64,000 nucleotides of DNA, from the NCBI GenBank assembly GCA_031272985.1, contig JAISSU010000029.1:1-64000 (forward strand). Direction: 5' to 3'. The notes under the pieces are model-generated. The model made no database searches and was not told where the DNA came from. It worked only from the letters and a program-made list of their open reading frames with translations. Shown here piece after piece: positions 18,006 to 25,873 of this stretch. The translations under genes and the position numbers were made by a program. The DNA is from Lachnospiraceae bacterium (GTDB taxonomy: Bacteria > Bacillota > Clostridia > Lachnospirales > Lachnospiraceae). Position 1 is the stretch's first letter; each line of letters begins with the position of its first letter.

Positions 18006-19181
18006 TCAAAAAACGTCCGAAAGCAAGAAGTCTTTTATATGAAAATGCAGTATTCCATCTTGGCTCAAATTTACCGGATCCATTGAAACTACAAATTTCG
18101 GGTAGTTGTCATTGATTTTTAACAGATTACCGAACTCTCTTTGGCGTGTTTCAATATTGGGCATCACATAAGTAACCTGAACATATATTTTTTCGTTTTT
18201 CTTTGAACCGATAAAGTCTATTTCTTTTCCAGAAAGCGAGCCAACGCTCAGCGAATACCCGCGGCGAAAAAGTTCAAGGCAGACGATATTTTCAAGGACT
18301 TTTTCCAGGTCCTTTAAATTATTTGCGCATATTGCTTCGCGCAGTCCGTGATCGGTGACATAGTATTTTTCCGATACATTCAGTAGTTCTTTTCCGATGA
18401 TATCCTGACTTTTTAGCCTGCAGAACAAATATGCTTCTTCGCAATACTTCAAATAGTTAAGAATTGTATCAGTGCTGACTTTTCGGTGCTCATTCTTAAA
18501 ATATCTGGATATTGAATTCGCTGAAAAAGTCATTGCAACATTATTGAGAACATAGCTAATAATCCTTTCTAATAAATCCACGTTTCTTATATTATTGCGT
18601 TTGACGATATCCTTTAGTACTACCGAATTGTACAAATCTTCAAGATATAGTGCGACTGCATTTTCATCATTTATTATATTGCTGATAAATGGCATTCCGC
18701 CAAATTTCAAATAGTCATCAAAGGATTTATCAGGGTTTAATTGAACGAACTCATTGTAAGACAAAGGGTACACAACAAATTGCACATAGCGTCCTGAAAC
18801 TAAAGAAGCGAGCTCTCCGGAAAGGAGTTTCGAATTTGAGCCCGTGATATAAATATCAGAATCAAAATCAACCCTGAAAGAATTGATTACCTTTTCCCAA
18901 GAAGCAACCTCTTGGATTTCATCAAAGAATAAATACCATTTGTCTTGGCTGTCCCCAACTTTATTAAGTACATATTTGTATAATTCGTCCTGATTAGTGA
19001 GCCATTCGTTTTTTTTGCTTTCAAAGTTAATGTAAATGCTATGTTGCATATCATTAACTTCCTGACAAATCATATCAAGCAGAACAGATTTACCGCTGCG
19101 CCGCAGGCCGGTTATTATTTTAATAACATCCTTTCCTATGAAAGGCCTGATTCTGTCCAAATATAGTTCACGTTTAATCAT
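18006..19181 (-). CDS. AAA_14 / DUF4143 family ATPase
   Basis: 391 residues. The N-terminal P-loop ATPase has Walker A ITGLRRSGKS and the Walker B region LFFDEIQEV, followed by the sensor YITGSNSKLL and ELASLVSGRY. The C-terminal DUF4143 part ends in a restriction-endonuclease-like fold with KEIDFIGSKKNEKIYVQVTY, where D, and the E/Q-x-K-like pattern, are partly kept. Such proteins are frequent singletons in anaerobe genomes and their function is unknown. It stands alone, convergent with the hydrolase gene (two bases between stops), with its own promoter and a palindromic site upstream. The ATG at 19181 follows GAGGAGAA. Confidence 0.85.
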   Translation of the reverse strand: MIKRELYLDRIRPFIGKDVIKIITGLRRSGKSVLLDMICQEVNDMQHSIYINFESKKNEWLTNQDELYKYVLNKVGDSQDKWYLFFDEIQEVASWEKVINSFRVDFDSDIYITGSNSKLLSGELASLVSGRYVQFVVYPLSYNEFVQLNPDKSFDDYLKFGGMPFISNIINDENAVALYLEDLYNSVVLKDIVKRNNIRNVDLLERIISYVLNNVAMTFSANSISRYFKNEHRKVSTDTILNYLKYCEEAYLFCRLKSQDIIGKELLNVSEKYYVTDHGLREAICANNLKDLEKVLENIVCLELFRRGYSLSVGSLSGKEIDFIGSKKNEKIYVQVTYVMPNIETRQREFGNLLKINDNYPKFVVSMDPVNLSQDGILHFHIKDFLLSDVF

Positions 19182-19213
19182 GACGCGTTCTCCTCATTTA
19201 CGAATTTGTTTCG

Positions 19214-19243
19214 ATTATAAACGATAATACGAGTAAAATGCAA
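19214..19243 (-). promoter_or_regulatory. Promoter of the DUF4143 ATPase gene
   Basis: Read on the minus strand, TTGCAT (19243-19238), 18 bases, then a perfect TATAAT (19219-19214), 33 bases before the start codon. Confidence 0.55.
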
Positions 19244-19247
19244 TATA

Positions 19248-19267
19248 TTATCGACTATAGTCGATAA
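19248..19267. promoter_or_regulatory. Perfect 20-base palindrome, candidate operator
   Basis: TTATCGACTATAGTCGATAA reads the same on both strands and ends four bases upstream of the -35 box of the DUF4143 ATPase gene. The half-site TTATCG occurs again, in looser form, across the -10 box of that promoter (19210-19227). It also lies 20 bases upstream of the opposite promoter at 19288. Confidence 0.5.
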
Positions 19268-19287
19268 AAACGGATTCTAAATTCTTG

Positions 19288-19316
19288 TTTCCACTTTCCT
19301 CAAAACATGGTATTAT
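19288..19316 (+). promoter_or_regulatory. Promoter of the polar amino acid transporter operon
   Basis: TTTCCA (19288-19293), 17 bases, TATTAT (19311-19316). A leader of about 110 bases follows, holding two direct copies of TGCAACGC (near 19333 and 19383). Confidence 0.5.
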
Positions 19317-19431
19317 ACTTAAAACCTTTTTGTTGCAACGCTTGCATTGTTTGCTTTTAGTTGACAGGGCGGGGTTCATAAATGCAACGCGAGAGGTTTA
19401 CAAACAGTTATGACTACAGGAGGACAGTATT

Positions 19432-20181
19432 ATGAAGAAGATTACGAGATTTACGGCTGCCGTATTAGCTATTTTGATGGTGCTTTCTTTAGCAGCCTGC
19501 GGCAATGGAGGCAAAGACGAAAAAACGAAGCTCATTATGGCTACTAATGCCGAATTCCCGCCTTATGAGTATTATGAGGGTGATGAGATTGTAGGTATCG
19601 ACGCCGATATTATGAAGGCCGTCGCCGAAGAATTGGGTATGGAATTGCAAATTGAAGATATGGCCTTTGATTCTGTTTTAGTAGCGGTTCAGGGAGGAAA
19701 GGCTGATGTTGGAGCCGCCGCGCTTACTGTGACTGAAGATCGAAAGAAGAACGTTGATTTTTCTGATACTTACGCTCAGGCCACACAGGTTATTATTGTA
19801 AAAGACGGCAGTGAAATCACAGGCTTTGATTCTTTAGCCGGAAAGTCAATAGGTGTACAGCTCGGGACCACCGGAGATATTTATGTAGAGGATGTCGAGG
19901 GGGCCACCATCGAGCGCTATAATAAAGGCTTTGAGGCTGTTCAGGCTCTTACCCAAGGAAAAATTGACGCAGTGGTCATAGACTCTGAGCCCGCAAAGGC
20001 ATTCATTGCGGAAACTCAAGGTCTTGTTATTCTTGATGAAGCATTCACCGATGAAGAATACGCATTGGCGGTAGCCAAAGGCAATGAAGAACTGCTCGGA
20101 AAAATCAATGACGCGTTAAAGAAGCTTAAAGACGATGGAACATTAGATGAAATCGTTGCAAAATATATCAAAGCGGAGTAA
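19432..20181 (+). CDS. Polar amino acid ABC transporter substrate-binding lipoprotein
   Basis: 249 residues of the SBP_bac_3 family (glutamine, histidine, arginine or cystine binding). The signal peptide ends LSLAAC, so C23 is lipidated. The mature part begins with the family pattern TNAEFPPYEYYEGDEIVGID, and later contains AALTVTEDRKKNVDFSDTY, whose arginine clamps the amino acid carboxylate, and GKSIGVQLGTTGD. The specific amino acid cannot be read. It is the first gene of a three-gene transporter. A strong hairpin follows before the permease gene, as is usual where the binding protein is needed in excess. Confidence 0.92.
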   Translation: MKKITRFTAAVLAILMVLSLAACGNGGKDEKTKLIMATNAEFPPYEYYEGDEIVGIDADIMKAVAEELGMELQIEDMAFDSVLVAVQGGKADVGAAALTVTEDRKKNVDFSDTYAQATQVIIVKDGSEITGFDSLAGKSIGVQLGTTGDIYVEDVEGATIERYNKGFEAVQALTQGKIDAVVIDSEPAKAFIAETQGLVILDEAFTDEEYALAVAKGNEELLGKINDALKKLKDDGTLDEIVAKYIKAE

Positions 20182-20194
20182 AATTATTGAGACT

Positions 20195-20226
20195 AAAGGC
20201 AGTCATTTAGTATCGTGACTGCCTTT
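20195..20226 (+). terminator. Hairpin between binding protein and permease genes (attenuating terminator)
   Basis: AAAGGCAGTCA (20195-20205) and TGACTGCCTTT (20216-20226) form a perfect 11-base-pair stem with a ten-base loop, followed by CATTTTT. This looks like an intrinsic terminator with a weak T run, so part of the transcripts would end here and the rest read into the permease gene. Confidence 0.75.
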
Positions 20227-20297
20227 CATTTTTCGCTTCGGCGATTCATTTTGGATGTGATAGTCAATATTGGAAAAAGACGGGAGAGTGTACAATA

Positions 20298-21011
20298 GTG
20301 CAGGCTTGGGTAGCGGAAAAATGGACATGGTTTTCGGGTCAGATTTATGATAATTTCATTAAAGATGATCGTTATCTCTATATTACAAACGGTCTTAAGG
20401 CTACACTTGTCATTACTTTCAGCGCTGTTATTCTCGGTATCGTAATTGGTTTTCTGATAGCCACTATACGCTCCACCTACGATAAGACAGGAAAGCTTAA
20501 ATTCGCTAATGCTATTTGCAGCATCTACCTTACCGTGATTCGAGGTACGCCCGTAGTTGTGCAGCTCTTAATAATATATTTCGTAATTTTCGGCTCTGTC
20601 AATATCAGCAAAATTATCGTGGCAATTATTGCTTTCGGTATTAATTCAGGTGCTTACGTGGCTGAAATCTTCCGTTCGGGGATTATGTCCATTGACGAGG
20701 GACAGTTCGAAGCAGGCAGGAGTCTCGGGTTTTCATATGTGCAGACCATGCGTTATATTGTTATGCCTCAGGCTTTCAAAAATGTACTTCCGGCGCTTGG
20801 AAATGAGTTTATAGTTTTGCTAAAGGAGACGTCGGTAGCAGGCTATATTGCCCTACAAGACCTCGCAAAAGGCGGGGACATTATCCGTAGCCGCACTTTC
20901 AGCGCGTTTTTTCCGCTGATTACGGTCGCCATAATTTATCTGATTATGGTAATTATTTTTTCAAGGCTTGTTAAGCTTTTAGAGAGGAGGCTTCGAAAGA
21001 GTGACCGCTGA
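20298..21011 (+). CDS. Polar amino acid ABC transporter permease (HisM/GlnP type)
   Basis: 237 residues, one BPD_transp_1 domain with about five helices. Signature parts are [36 protein letters not shown], and the EAA loop [21 protein letters not shown], which docks on the ATPase. The start is GTG at 20298, preceded by GGGAG; no ATG gives a better fit. The last 11 bases overlap the ATPase gene. It forms the membrane channel, probably as a homodimer since only one permease gene is present. Confidence 0.92.
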   Translation: MQAWVAEKWTWFSGQIYDNFIKDDRYLYITNGLKATLVITFSAVILGIVIGFLIATIRSTYDKTGKLKFANAICSIYLTVIRGTPVVVQLLIIYFVIFGSVNISKIIVAIIAFGINSGAYVAEIFRSGIMSIDEGQFEAGRSLGFSYVQTMRYIVMPQAFKNVLPALGNEFIVLLKETSVAGYIALQDLAKGGDIIRSRTFSAFFPLITVAIIYLIMVIIFSRLVKLLERRLRKSDR

Positions 21012-21777
21012 AATAAAATCAAAAGAAGTCGTTATTGCGGATGGCGCTGAATTGATCCGAGTTGAGAATTTAAATAAGCATTACAACGAGCTTCACGCGT
21101 TGGATGGTATTACCGAAACGATATATAAAGGCGAGGTGGTAGTGGTAATCGGTCCATCGGGCTCGGGGAAGTCCACTTTTTTACGCTCGCTTAATCTACT
21201 TGAGGTACCTACTTCAGGCAAGATTATTTTTGCGGGAGTGGATATTACTGACCCCAAAACCGATTTAAATAGGCACAGGCAGAAGATGGGAATGGTTTTT
21301 CAGCACTTTAATCTCTTTCCGCACAAAAGTATTTTAGAGAATATTACTCTTGCGCCCGTAATATTGCAGGGGATGAAAAAAGAAGAGGCAAATGAGCTGG
21401 GGATGAAACTCCTTCAAAGAGTTGGTCTGCAGGAGAAAGCCACGGCATATCCTTCTCAGCTTTCAGGCGGTCAAAAACAAAGAATCGCAATAGTTCGCGC
21501 ACTTGCCATGAATCCGGAGGTAATGCTCTTTGATGAGCCCACATCAGCTCTTGACCCTGAGATGGTAGGCGAAGTTCTCGATCTTATGCGAGAGCTCGCA
21601 AGAGACGGAATGACAATGGTAGTGGTCACTCACGAAATGGGTTTCGCAAAAGAGGTGGCGACTCGCGTACTATTTATGGATGAGGGCAAGATCAAGGAGC
21701 AGGCGGCTCCTTTGGAATTCTTTGAAAATCCTAAAAATCCAAGACTACAGGATTTCCTCTCGAAGGTCCTGATATAA
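21001..21777 (+). CDS. Polar amino acid ABC transporter ATP-binding protein (GlnQ/HisP type)
   Basis: 258 residues. Walker [11 protein letters not shown]-loop [20 protein letters not shown], signature [15 protein letters not shown], Walker [15 protein letters not shown] and H-loop VVTHEMGFA give the GlnQ family fingerprint. The start is a GTG at 21001 with AGAGGAGG upstream, inside the end of the permease gene. There is an N-terminal extension of about 18 residues before the ATPase core. It is the last gene of the unit and powers uptake through the upstream permease. Confidence 0.93.
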   Translation: MTAEIKSKEVVIADGAELIRVENLNKHYNELHALDGITETIYKGEVVVVIGPSGSGKSTFLRSLNLLEVPTSGKIIFAGVDITDPKTDLNRHRQKMGMVFQHFNLFPHKSILENITLAPVILQGMKKEEANELGMKLLQRVGLQEKATAYPSQLSGGQKQRIAIVRALAMNPEVMLFDEPTSALDPEMVGEVLDLMRELARDGMTMVVVTHEMGFAKEVATRVLFMDEGKIKEQAAPLEFFENPKNPRLQDFLSKVLI

Positions 21778-21831
21778 AGTATTGCTTTTGGTCCTGAAAT
21801 AATCTGTATTTTGCAAATCAAAGCAATATAA

Positions 21832-22554
21832 TCATCCCAGCAAATTACGTATAATTGAGGAAAGAACGCCCCCGGGGCGACGGGTCCATACAATAACGGG
21901 CTTTTTGTTTTTCACAAGTGTGGGCACAATGTAAACACAAGGATATATAAAGGCAATCAGGCAGACAGAGCCTAAAATATCCAATACAGAGTGCTGCTTA
22001 CAGAACATTGTCGATAAAATTATCAGTATCATAAGTGTAAAAGTACCAATCATAAAAGCCTTATGTTTGCGCATTTTATCATTATGGTAAAGGCCGATAA
22101 AGACCGCAATGGCATTGAAAACATGTATGCTCGGGAATACATTAGTCGAAGTGTCGGTCTTATAAAGACCTATAACCAAATCGGTGAAGAAATTATCCCG
22201 AGGCATAACAGTCGGGCGAAGTATGACCATGGTCGGATAAAAGTAGTTAATAATAATGGCGGTAGTCATCCCGAATCCCAAGACGAATCCCATCTTAATA
22301 AACTCCTTTTTATCCGTGAAAAACATAATGATAAATCCTACTGCCATATATCCGAACCAGAGCAGATAGGGAATAATGAAATATTCACTGAACGGAATTA
22401 AGTGATCGAGCTTTGTATCTATGACATGATATGTGGCAAATTCTCTGTGTTCCAACCAGAAATACATCGGAATGTAGAAACCTGCGTACAAAAACATTAA
22501 AGCATGGTTGTATTTCTTACAAAACTGAACAGACCTCTCGGAAAATAATTTCAT
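21832..22554 (-). CDS. PAP2-superfamily membrane phosphatase or lipid transferase
   Basis: 240 residues, about six hydrophobic segments. The PAP2 motifs are partly visible: the region around RPTVMPRD stands in for the first motif, NVFPSIHVF matches the PSxH motif, and STMFCKQHSVLDILG matches the last motif with the catalytic histidine and aspartate. This pattern resembles the inositol phosphorylceramide-synthase-like branch of PAP2 proteins, which act on phospholipids or undecaprenyl-type substrates at the membrane. A diacylglycerol-kinase-type lipid kinase is encoded just upstream on the same strand, so a role in lipid phosphate turnover is likely. The start ATG follows AAAGGGG. Confidence 0.82.
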   Translation of the reverse strand: MKLFSERSVQFCKKYNHALMFLYAGFYIPMYFWLEHREFATYHVIDTKLDHLIPFSEYFIIPYLLWFGYMAVGFIIMFFTDKKEFIKMGFVLGFGMTTAIIINYFYPTMVILRPTVMPRDNFFTDLVIGLYKTDTSTNVFPSIHVFNAIAVFIGLYHNDKMRKHKAFMIGTFTLMILIILSTMFCKQHSVLDILGSVCLIAFIYPCVYIVPTLVKNKKPVIVWTRRPGGVLSSIIRNLLG

Positions 22555-22609
22555 AAAAATGACCCCTTTGAATTATTCCCCCGTTCTCTCAACAAGTATT
22601 ATCCCTTTA

Positions 22610-22657
22610 GTGATAACTTCGTTATCACAGCGTAGCAAATGCATGAAAACAAGTCAA
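22610..22657 (-). promoter_or_regulatory. Candidate promoter and operator hairpin of the PAP2 gene
   Basis: On the minus strand TTGACT (22657-22652), 17 bases, and a weak -10 TACGCT (22634-22629) are followed at once by a perfect palindrome GTGATAAC-N3-GTTATCAC (22628-22610) that would cover the transcription start. The plus-strand reading around it (CTTTAGT, hairpin, AGCGTAGC) shares its flanks with the 70-base repeats at 32359 and 36903. Confidence 0.4.
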
Positions 22658-22694
22658 GCAAAAATATAAAAAATAATGAATTCTAAAGCAAATC

Positions 22695-23612
22695 TTAAGA
22701 AATAATCACTTTTAGTTTTGTACTTTCCAAAGTGGCTTTTAGTTTATGTTGCAGGAAAATCGGTTCTCCGTCGGTGTGAAGCGGCAGAGCGACGGTGCTG
22801 TCAAATTCCGCTTCCTTGCATTGGAAAATATGAACACCTTTAAAAAAGACATGCCAGCCTTTAAAGGCCAAGGGAAGCAATGCTAATATTTTACTTTTTG
22901 GCATATCCGCGACTACGATAATATCAAGTATATCATCACTGGGACCGGCTTTCGGGCAGAAAAGGAAGCCCCCGCCCTCGTAGCGATTATTCATTGCGGC
23001 CGCAAACACGACCTTTTTAAAGTCCATCTTTTTAGTGCCGTCCAAGGTAATACTCATGTCTTTCGGATCCAATGTCACGATTCTGTCAAAGGCGACACCT
23101 GCGTAAACGAGCTTTCCGAGTTTTAATTTATTTAGGACGGCTTTGAGCTTTGAGATCACCACCTGATGGCAGACACCGGCATCGAAACCCGCTCCCGCAC
23201 TATTAACGAAGCGCCTCTTTTTCTCTCCATAAGAAAGGACTCCGATGTTTATTTCCTTATATTCTTCGGGGCTGATAATATGTAAAAGCGCAGGGATAGG
23301 GTCGCGGGTCAGCGAAAGTCCTCTCGCGAAATCATTGCTGGAGCCAATCGGAATATAGCCGAAAGTTACTTTAGTTAAATCCTTAATGCCGTTGACAGTT
23401 TCATTAACACTGCCGTCTCCGCCTAACACAACGATGGTGTGTTCCAAGCCGTCAGCTGTTATATCCCTCGCAATCAGGGTGGCATGGCGTTGATATTTAG
23501 TGAAAAAAACCTGATATTCGGTCTCCCTCGCCTTTAAAACCTCCTCAAGCTTTGCCCAGATTTTGGAGCCCAGACCCGAACGGGCATTGGGATTAACAAT
23601 AAAGTTAAGCAT
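22695..23612 (-). CDS. Diacylglycerol kinase family lipid kinase (YegS/DgkB type)
   Basis: 305 residues. The N-terminal kinase domain starts FIVNPNARSGLGSKIW and carries the nucleotide-binding VVLGGDGSVNETVNGI and the SSNDFARGL region, the DAGK_cat fingerprint. The C-terminal beta domain includes AGAGFDAGVCH and ends with the LHTDGEPI motif. Such enzymes phosphorylate diacylglycerol or related lipids to recycle them into phospholipid synthesis. It lies between a TetR regulator (76 bases upstream) and a PAP2 membrane phosphatase (140 bases downstream) on the same strand, hinting at a small lipid phosphate module. The ATG follows AGGAGG. Confidence 0.9.
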   Translation of the reverse strand: MLNFIVNPNARSGLGSKIWAKLEEVLKARETEYQVFFTKYQRHATLIARDITADGLEHTIVVLGGDGSVNETVNGIKDLTKVTFGYIPIGSSNDFARGLSLTRDPIPALLHIISPEEYKEINIGVLSYGEKKRRFVNSAGAGFDAGVCHQVVISKLKAVLNKLKLGKLVYAGVAFDRIVTLDPKDMSITLDGTKKMDFKKVVFAAAMNNRYEGGGFLFCPKAGPSDDILDIIVVADMPKSKILALLPLAFKGWHVFFKGVHIFQCKEAEFDSTVALPLHTDGEPIFLQHKLKATLESTKLKVIIS

Positions 23613-23688
23613 TACGGACCTCCTGAAATATTCGATAAATGTCTTTACACATAATTATTATAAATTAGAATCATAAAAAAGGGAATAA

Positions 23689-24291
23689 TTAATGAAATAA
23701 TCCGTCTAAATATATCCCGAGAGAACGGCTCATATTCCCTTCGAAATCAGTTGCTCCGTTCATCAGACACCATTCAAAGACATTGCCGATGACAATCATT
23801 CTAATATCGGTCAGAGTTTGCTCCAAATCGTATTTTAGAGTCAAAGCGCCATCACTTAACGCCTTTTCCAAAAAGCTTCTGACCGATAAAATAGGATATG
23901 GTCGTTTCGAGCGGGTCACGGGATTTAAGGACTGATTCTTCGGGGTGTAATAATTGGAGACAAACGCCACACCAAGCTCTCGGCAGTACTTGACATAATT
24001 AAGGTAAATCTCAATGATCGCATCCTTTGCCTCTCCCCAAGTCTTTGGAATCGCAAGCGAATTAGTGACAATACCCGGTTGTTCCTCGATATAATATGAC
24101 AATAAATCATCCTTGGAAGAAAAATGATGATAAAAACTGCCTGTCGAAACTCCTGCCACGGCGCAGATATTTTTAATAGAGAGATTCTCGTAGCCATCCC
24201 TTTGGAAAATCTCGCGCGCCGCATGGAAAATACGCCTTTTTGTGGCGAGGGATTTTTGCTGCTGCTTTGTGATGGGTGGAATTTGTGTCAT
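23689..24291 (-). CDS. TetR/AcrR family transcription regulator
   Basis: 200 residues. The N-terminal helix-turn-helix is typical: TKRRIFHAAREIFQRDGYEN, then SIKNICAVAGVSTGSFYHHF and SSKDDLLSYY. The C-terminal ligand domain (about 65-200) is not recognisable beyond being helical. It probably controls the lipid kinase gene that follows on the same strand and perhaps itself; the effector is unknown. It is divergent from the nucleoside transporter operon, so regulation of that operon is also possible. The ATG follows GGGGAG. Confidence 0.88.
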   Translation of the reverse strand: MTQIPPITKQQQKSLATKRRIFHAAREIFQRDGYENLSIKNICAVAGVSTGSFYHHFSSKDDLLSYYIEEQPGIVTNSLAIPKTWGEAKDAIIEIYLNYVKYCRELGVAFVSNYYTPKNQSLNPVTRSKRPYPILSVRSFLEKALSDGALTLKYDLEQTLTDIRMIVIGNVFEWCLMNGATDFEGNMSRSLGIYLDGLFH

Positions 24292-24431
24292 AAAAAGCTC
24301 CCCGGAAGGTATAGTTGGAGGGGTCTCCTAATGAGTCTTATACATTATTTTGAAAATTTAGTCAATGCAGAAACGAAGTAAAAAAAGCAGGATGTTTATG
24401 TTTTTTTACTATATCCAAACCACATGAAATT

Positions 24432-24440
24432 TGATATAGT
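24432..24440 (+). promoter_or_regulatory. Extended -10 promoter of the nucleoside transporter operon
   Basis: TGATATAGT is an extended -10 element (TGn then TATAGT). No good -35 box lies 17 bases upstream, as is allowed for this promoter class. It is 54 bases before the start codon. I found no purine riboswitch in the leader. Confidence 0.4.
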
Positions 24441-24493
24441 ATCTCTATGGTGGCCATCGGCCATATTCTATTTCATTCCAAGGAGGTTGTATT

Positions 24494-25672
24494 ATGAGAG
24501 TAAGAAAATTAATTTCATTGTTGCTGGTTCTGGCAATGAGCGCCATGGTTTTTGCAGCTTGTAAGAAGAGCGAGACCTCGGCAGATTCAGAAACTACCGA
24601 TGTTGCGGAGAATCCGTCTGAGAATGCAGCGGAGCCTGCCGAAAGCGAGGGCTTAAAGATCGCGATTGTTTCCAGTCCTTCGGGCGTGGATGACGGCTCT
24701 TTTAACCAGAATAATTACGAAGGTATTCAGGCATTCATCGAGAGTCATCCCGATGCTACCGTGACACCTATCCGTGAGCCTGATGTTAATAATTCCGTTC
24801 CGACAGTTGAGAGCATTGTCGCTGATTATGATGTTATCGTTTGTCCCGGATATCAGTTTGCGGGGATTTCACAGGTCGCGCTTGATAATCCCGAGAAGTA
24901 TTTTATATTAGTGGATTCCGATCCTGATCCGATTGATGAGCAGACTGTTTTTGACAATATATACGCCATGACCTTTAAGGAGCAGGAAAGCGGTTTCTAT
25001 GCGGGTGTTGCCGCAGCTCTTACTACTCTTACCAATAAGGTGGCCGTAGTAAACGGCATTGCTTATCCTTCCAATGTTAATTATCAGTACGGCTTTATGT
25101 CAGGTGTTAATTACTCAAACGCGAAATATGGCACATCAGCTGAAATCGTTGAGCTTTCGTCCTACGCAGGGACTGATGTGACAGGGGTCAATGTCGGCGG
25201 AAATTACATCGGAACTTTTGATGATGAAGCCACAGGAAAGGTCGTCGGAAAAGCTCTCATTGATGAGGGTGTTGATGTTATCTTAGTCGCGGCGGGCGCA
25301 TCAGGAAACGGAGTTTTTACGGCTGCCAAAGAAGCGGGTAATGTTAAGGTAATCGGCTGCGACGTTGATCAGTATGATGACGGAGCCAATGGTGATGACA
25401 ATATTGTCCTTACATCTGCACTTAAGGTTATGGATATCAATGTAACGCGTCAGCTTGAAGCTATTGCAGCAGGCACATTTAAGGGTGAGAATGCGCTGCT
25501 CGGAGCAGACACCGATTCCACAGGTTATGTCAGTGCCGATGGAAGACAGCAGCTTTCCTCGGATGCTTTGTCGAAACTCGCTGAAGTATATCCGCTCGTT
25601 CAAAACGGGACGATAGTACCGGCGGCGAATTTCAACGGAAGTACGCCGGATGACTTCGTGGGGTTGAAATAG
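24494..25672 (+). CDS. BMP family nucleoside-binding lipoprotein
   Basis: 392 residues, Bmp/PnrA family. A lipoprotein signal ends VFAAC (C23 lipidated), followed by an acidic low-complexity spacer (about 25-52) and then the receptor fold with IVSSPSGVDDGSFNQNNYEG, a family signature, and MTFKEQESGFYAGVAAA. These proteins bind purine nucleosides and feed an ABC transporter built like the sugar transporters. The next three genes encode that transporter (ATPase with two nucleotide-binding domains and two permeases), matching the nupNOPQ/yufNOPQ order. The ATG has AAGGAGG in front. Nucleoside specificity is inferred from family and neighbours. Confidence 0.92.
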   Translation: MRVRKLISLLLVLAMSAMVFAACKKSETSADSETTDVAENPSENAAEPAESEGLKIAIVSSPSGVDDGSFNQNNYEGIQAFIESHPDATVTPIREPDVNNSVPTVESIVADYDVIVCPGYQFAGISQVALDNPEKYFILVDSDPDPIDEQTVFDNIYAMTFKEQESGFYAGVAAALTTLTNKVAVVNGIAYPSNVNYQYGFMSGVNYSNAKYGTSAEIVELSSYAGTDVTGVNVGGNYIGTFDDEATGKVVGKALIDEGVDVILVAAGASGNGVFTAAKEAGNVKVIGCDVDQYDDGANGDDNIVLTSALKVMDINVTRQLEAIAAGTFKGENALLGADTDSTGYVSADGRQQLSSDALSKLAEVYPLVQNGTIVPAANFNGSTPDDFVGLK

Positions 25673-25682
25673 AATTGGATTA

Positions 25683-25715
25683 GTTTTGAACTGGTTTTGA
25701 ATTGGTTTTGAATTG
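25683..25715 (+). repeat. Three tandem 11-base repeats
   Basis: The unit GTTTTGAA(C/T)TG occurs three times in a row right after the stop codon of the BMP gene; units two and three are identical and a partial fourth unit follows. The 11-base period equals about one helical turn. Confidence 0.8.
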
Positions 25716-25751
25716 GTTTATGGGACATCAGATTGTCGATTTTCTCTCTCT

Positions 25752-25806
25752 GGTCCTCGAAACGCTGAAACTTTTTTGGGTAGTAGAGTTTCGTGATTTG
25801 AGGACC
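25752..25806 (+). promoter_or_regulatory. Intercistronic structured element before the nucleoside ATPase gene
   Basis: GGTCCTC (25752-25758) pairs with GAGGACC (25800-25806), and inside it GAAACT pairs with AGTTTC around a T/G-rich loop. The composite hairpin ends 67 bases before the ATPase start and no T run follows, so a processing, stabilising or translation-control role is more likely than termination. Confidence 0.45.
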
Positions 25807-25873
25807 GGCGAGTGAGGAATGAATCCGAATTTCCGTATGCATCAAAAATAAGCGATACGACTTTGGAGGCGCT

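Noticed and set aside
21782..21830. TATTGCTTT and AAAGCAATA as a bidirectional terminator between the GlnQ-type and PAP2 genes
   Set aside because: The arms are nine bases but 32 bases apart with no adjoining T run, so the structure is unconvincing.
24381..24493. Purine riboswitch ahead of the nucleoside transporter operon
   Set aside because: I looked for the conserved loop and junction bases of the purine aptamer and did not find them.
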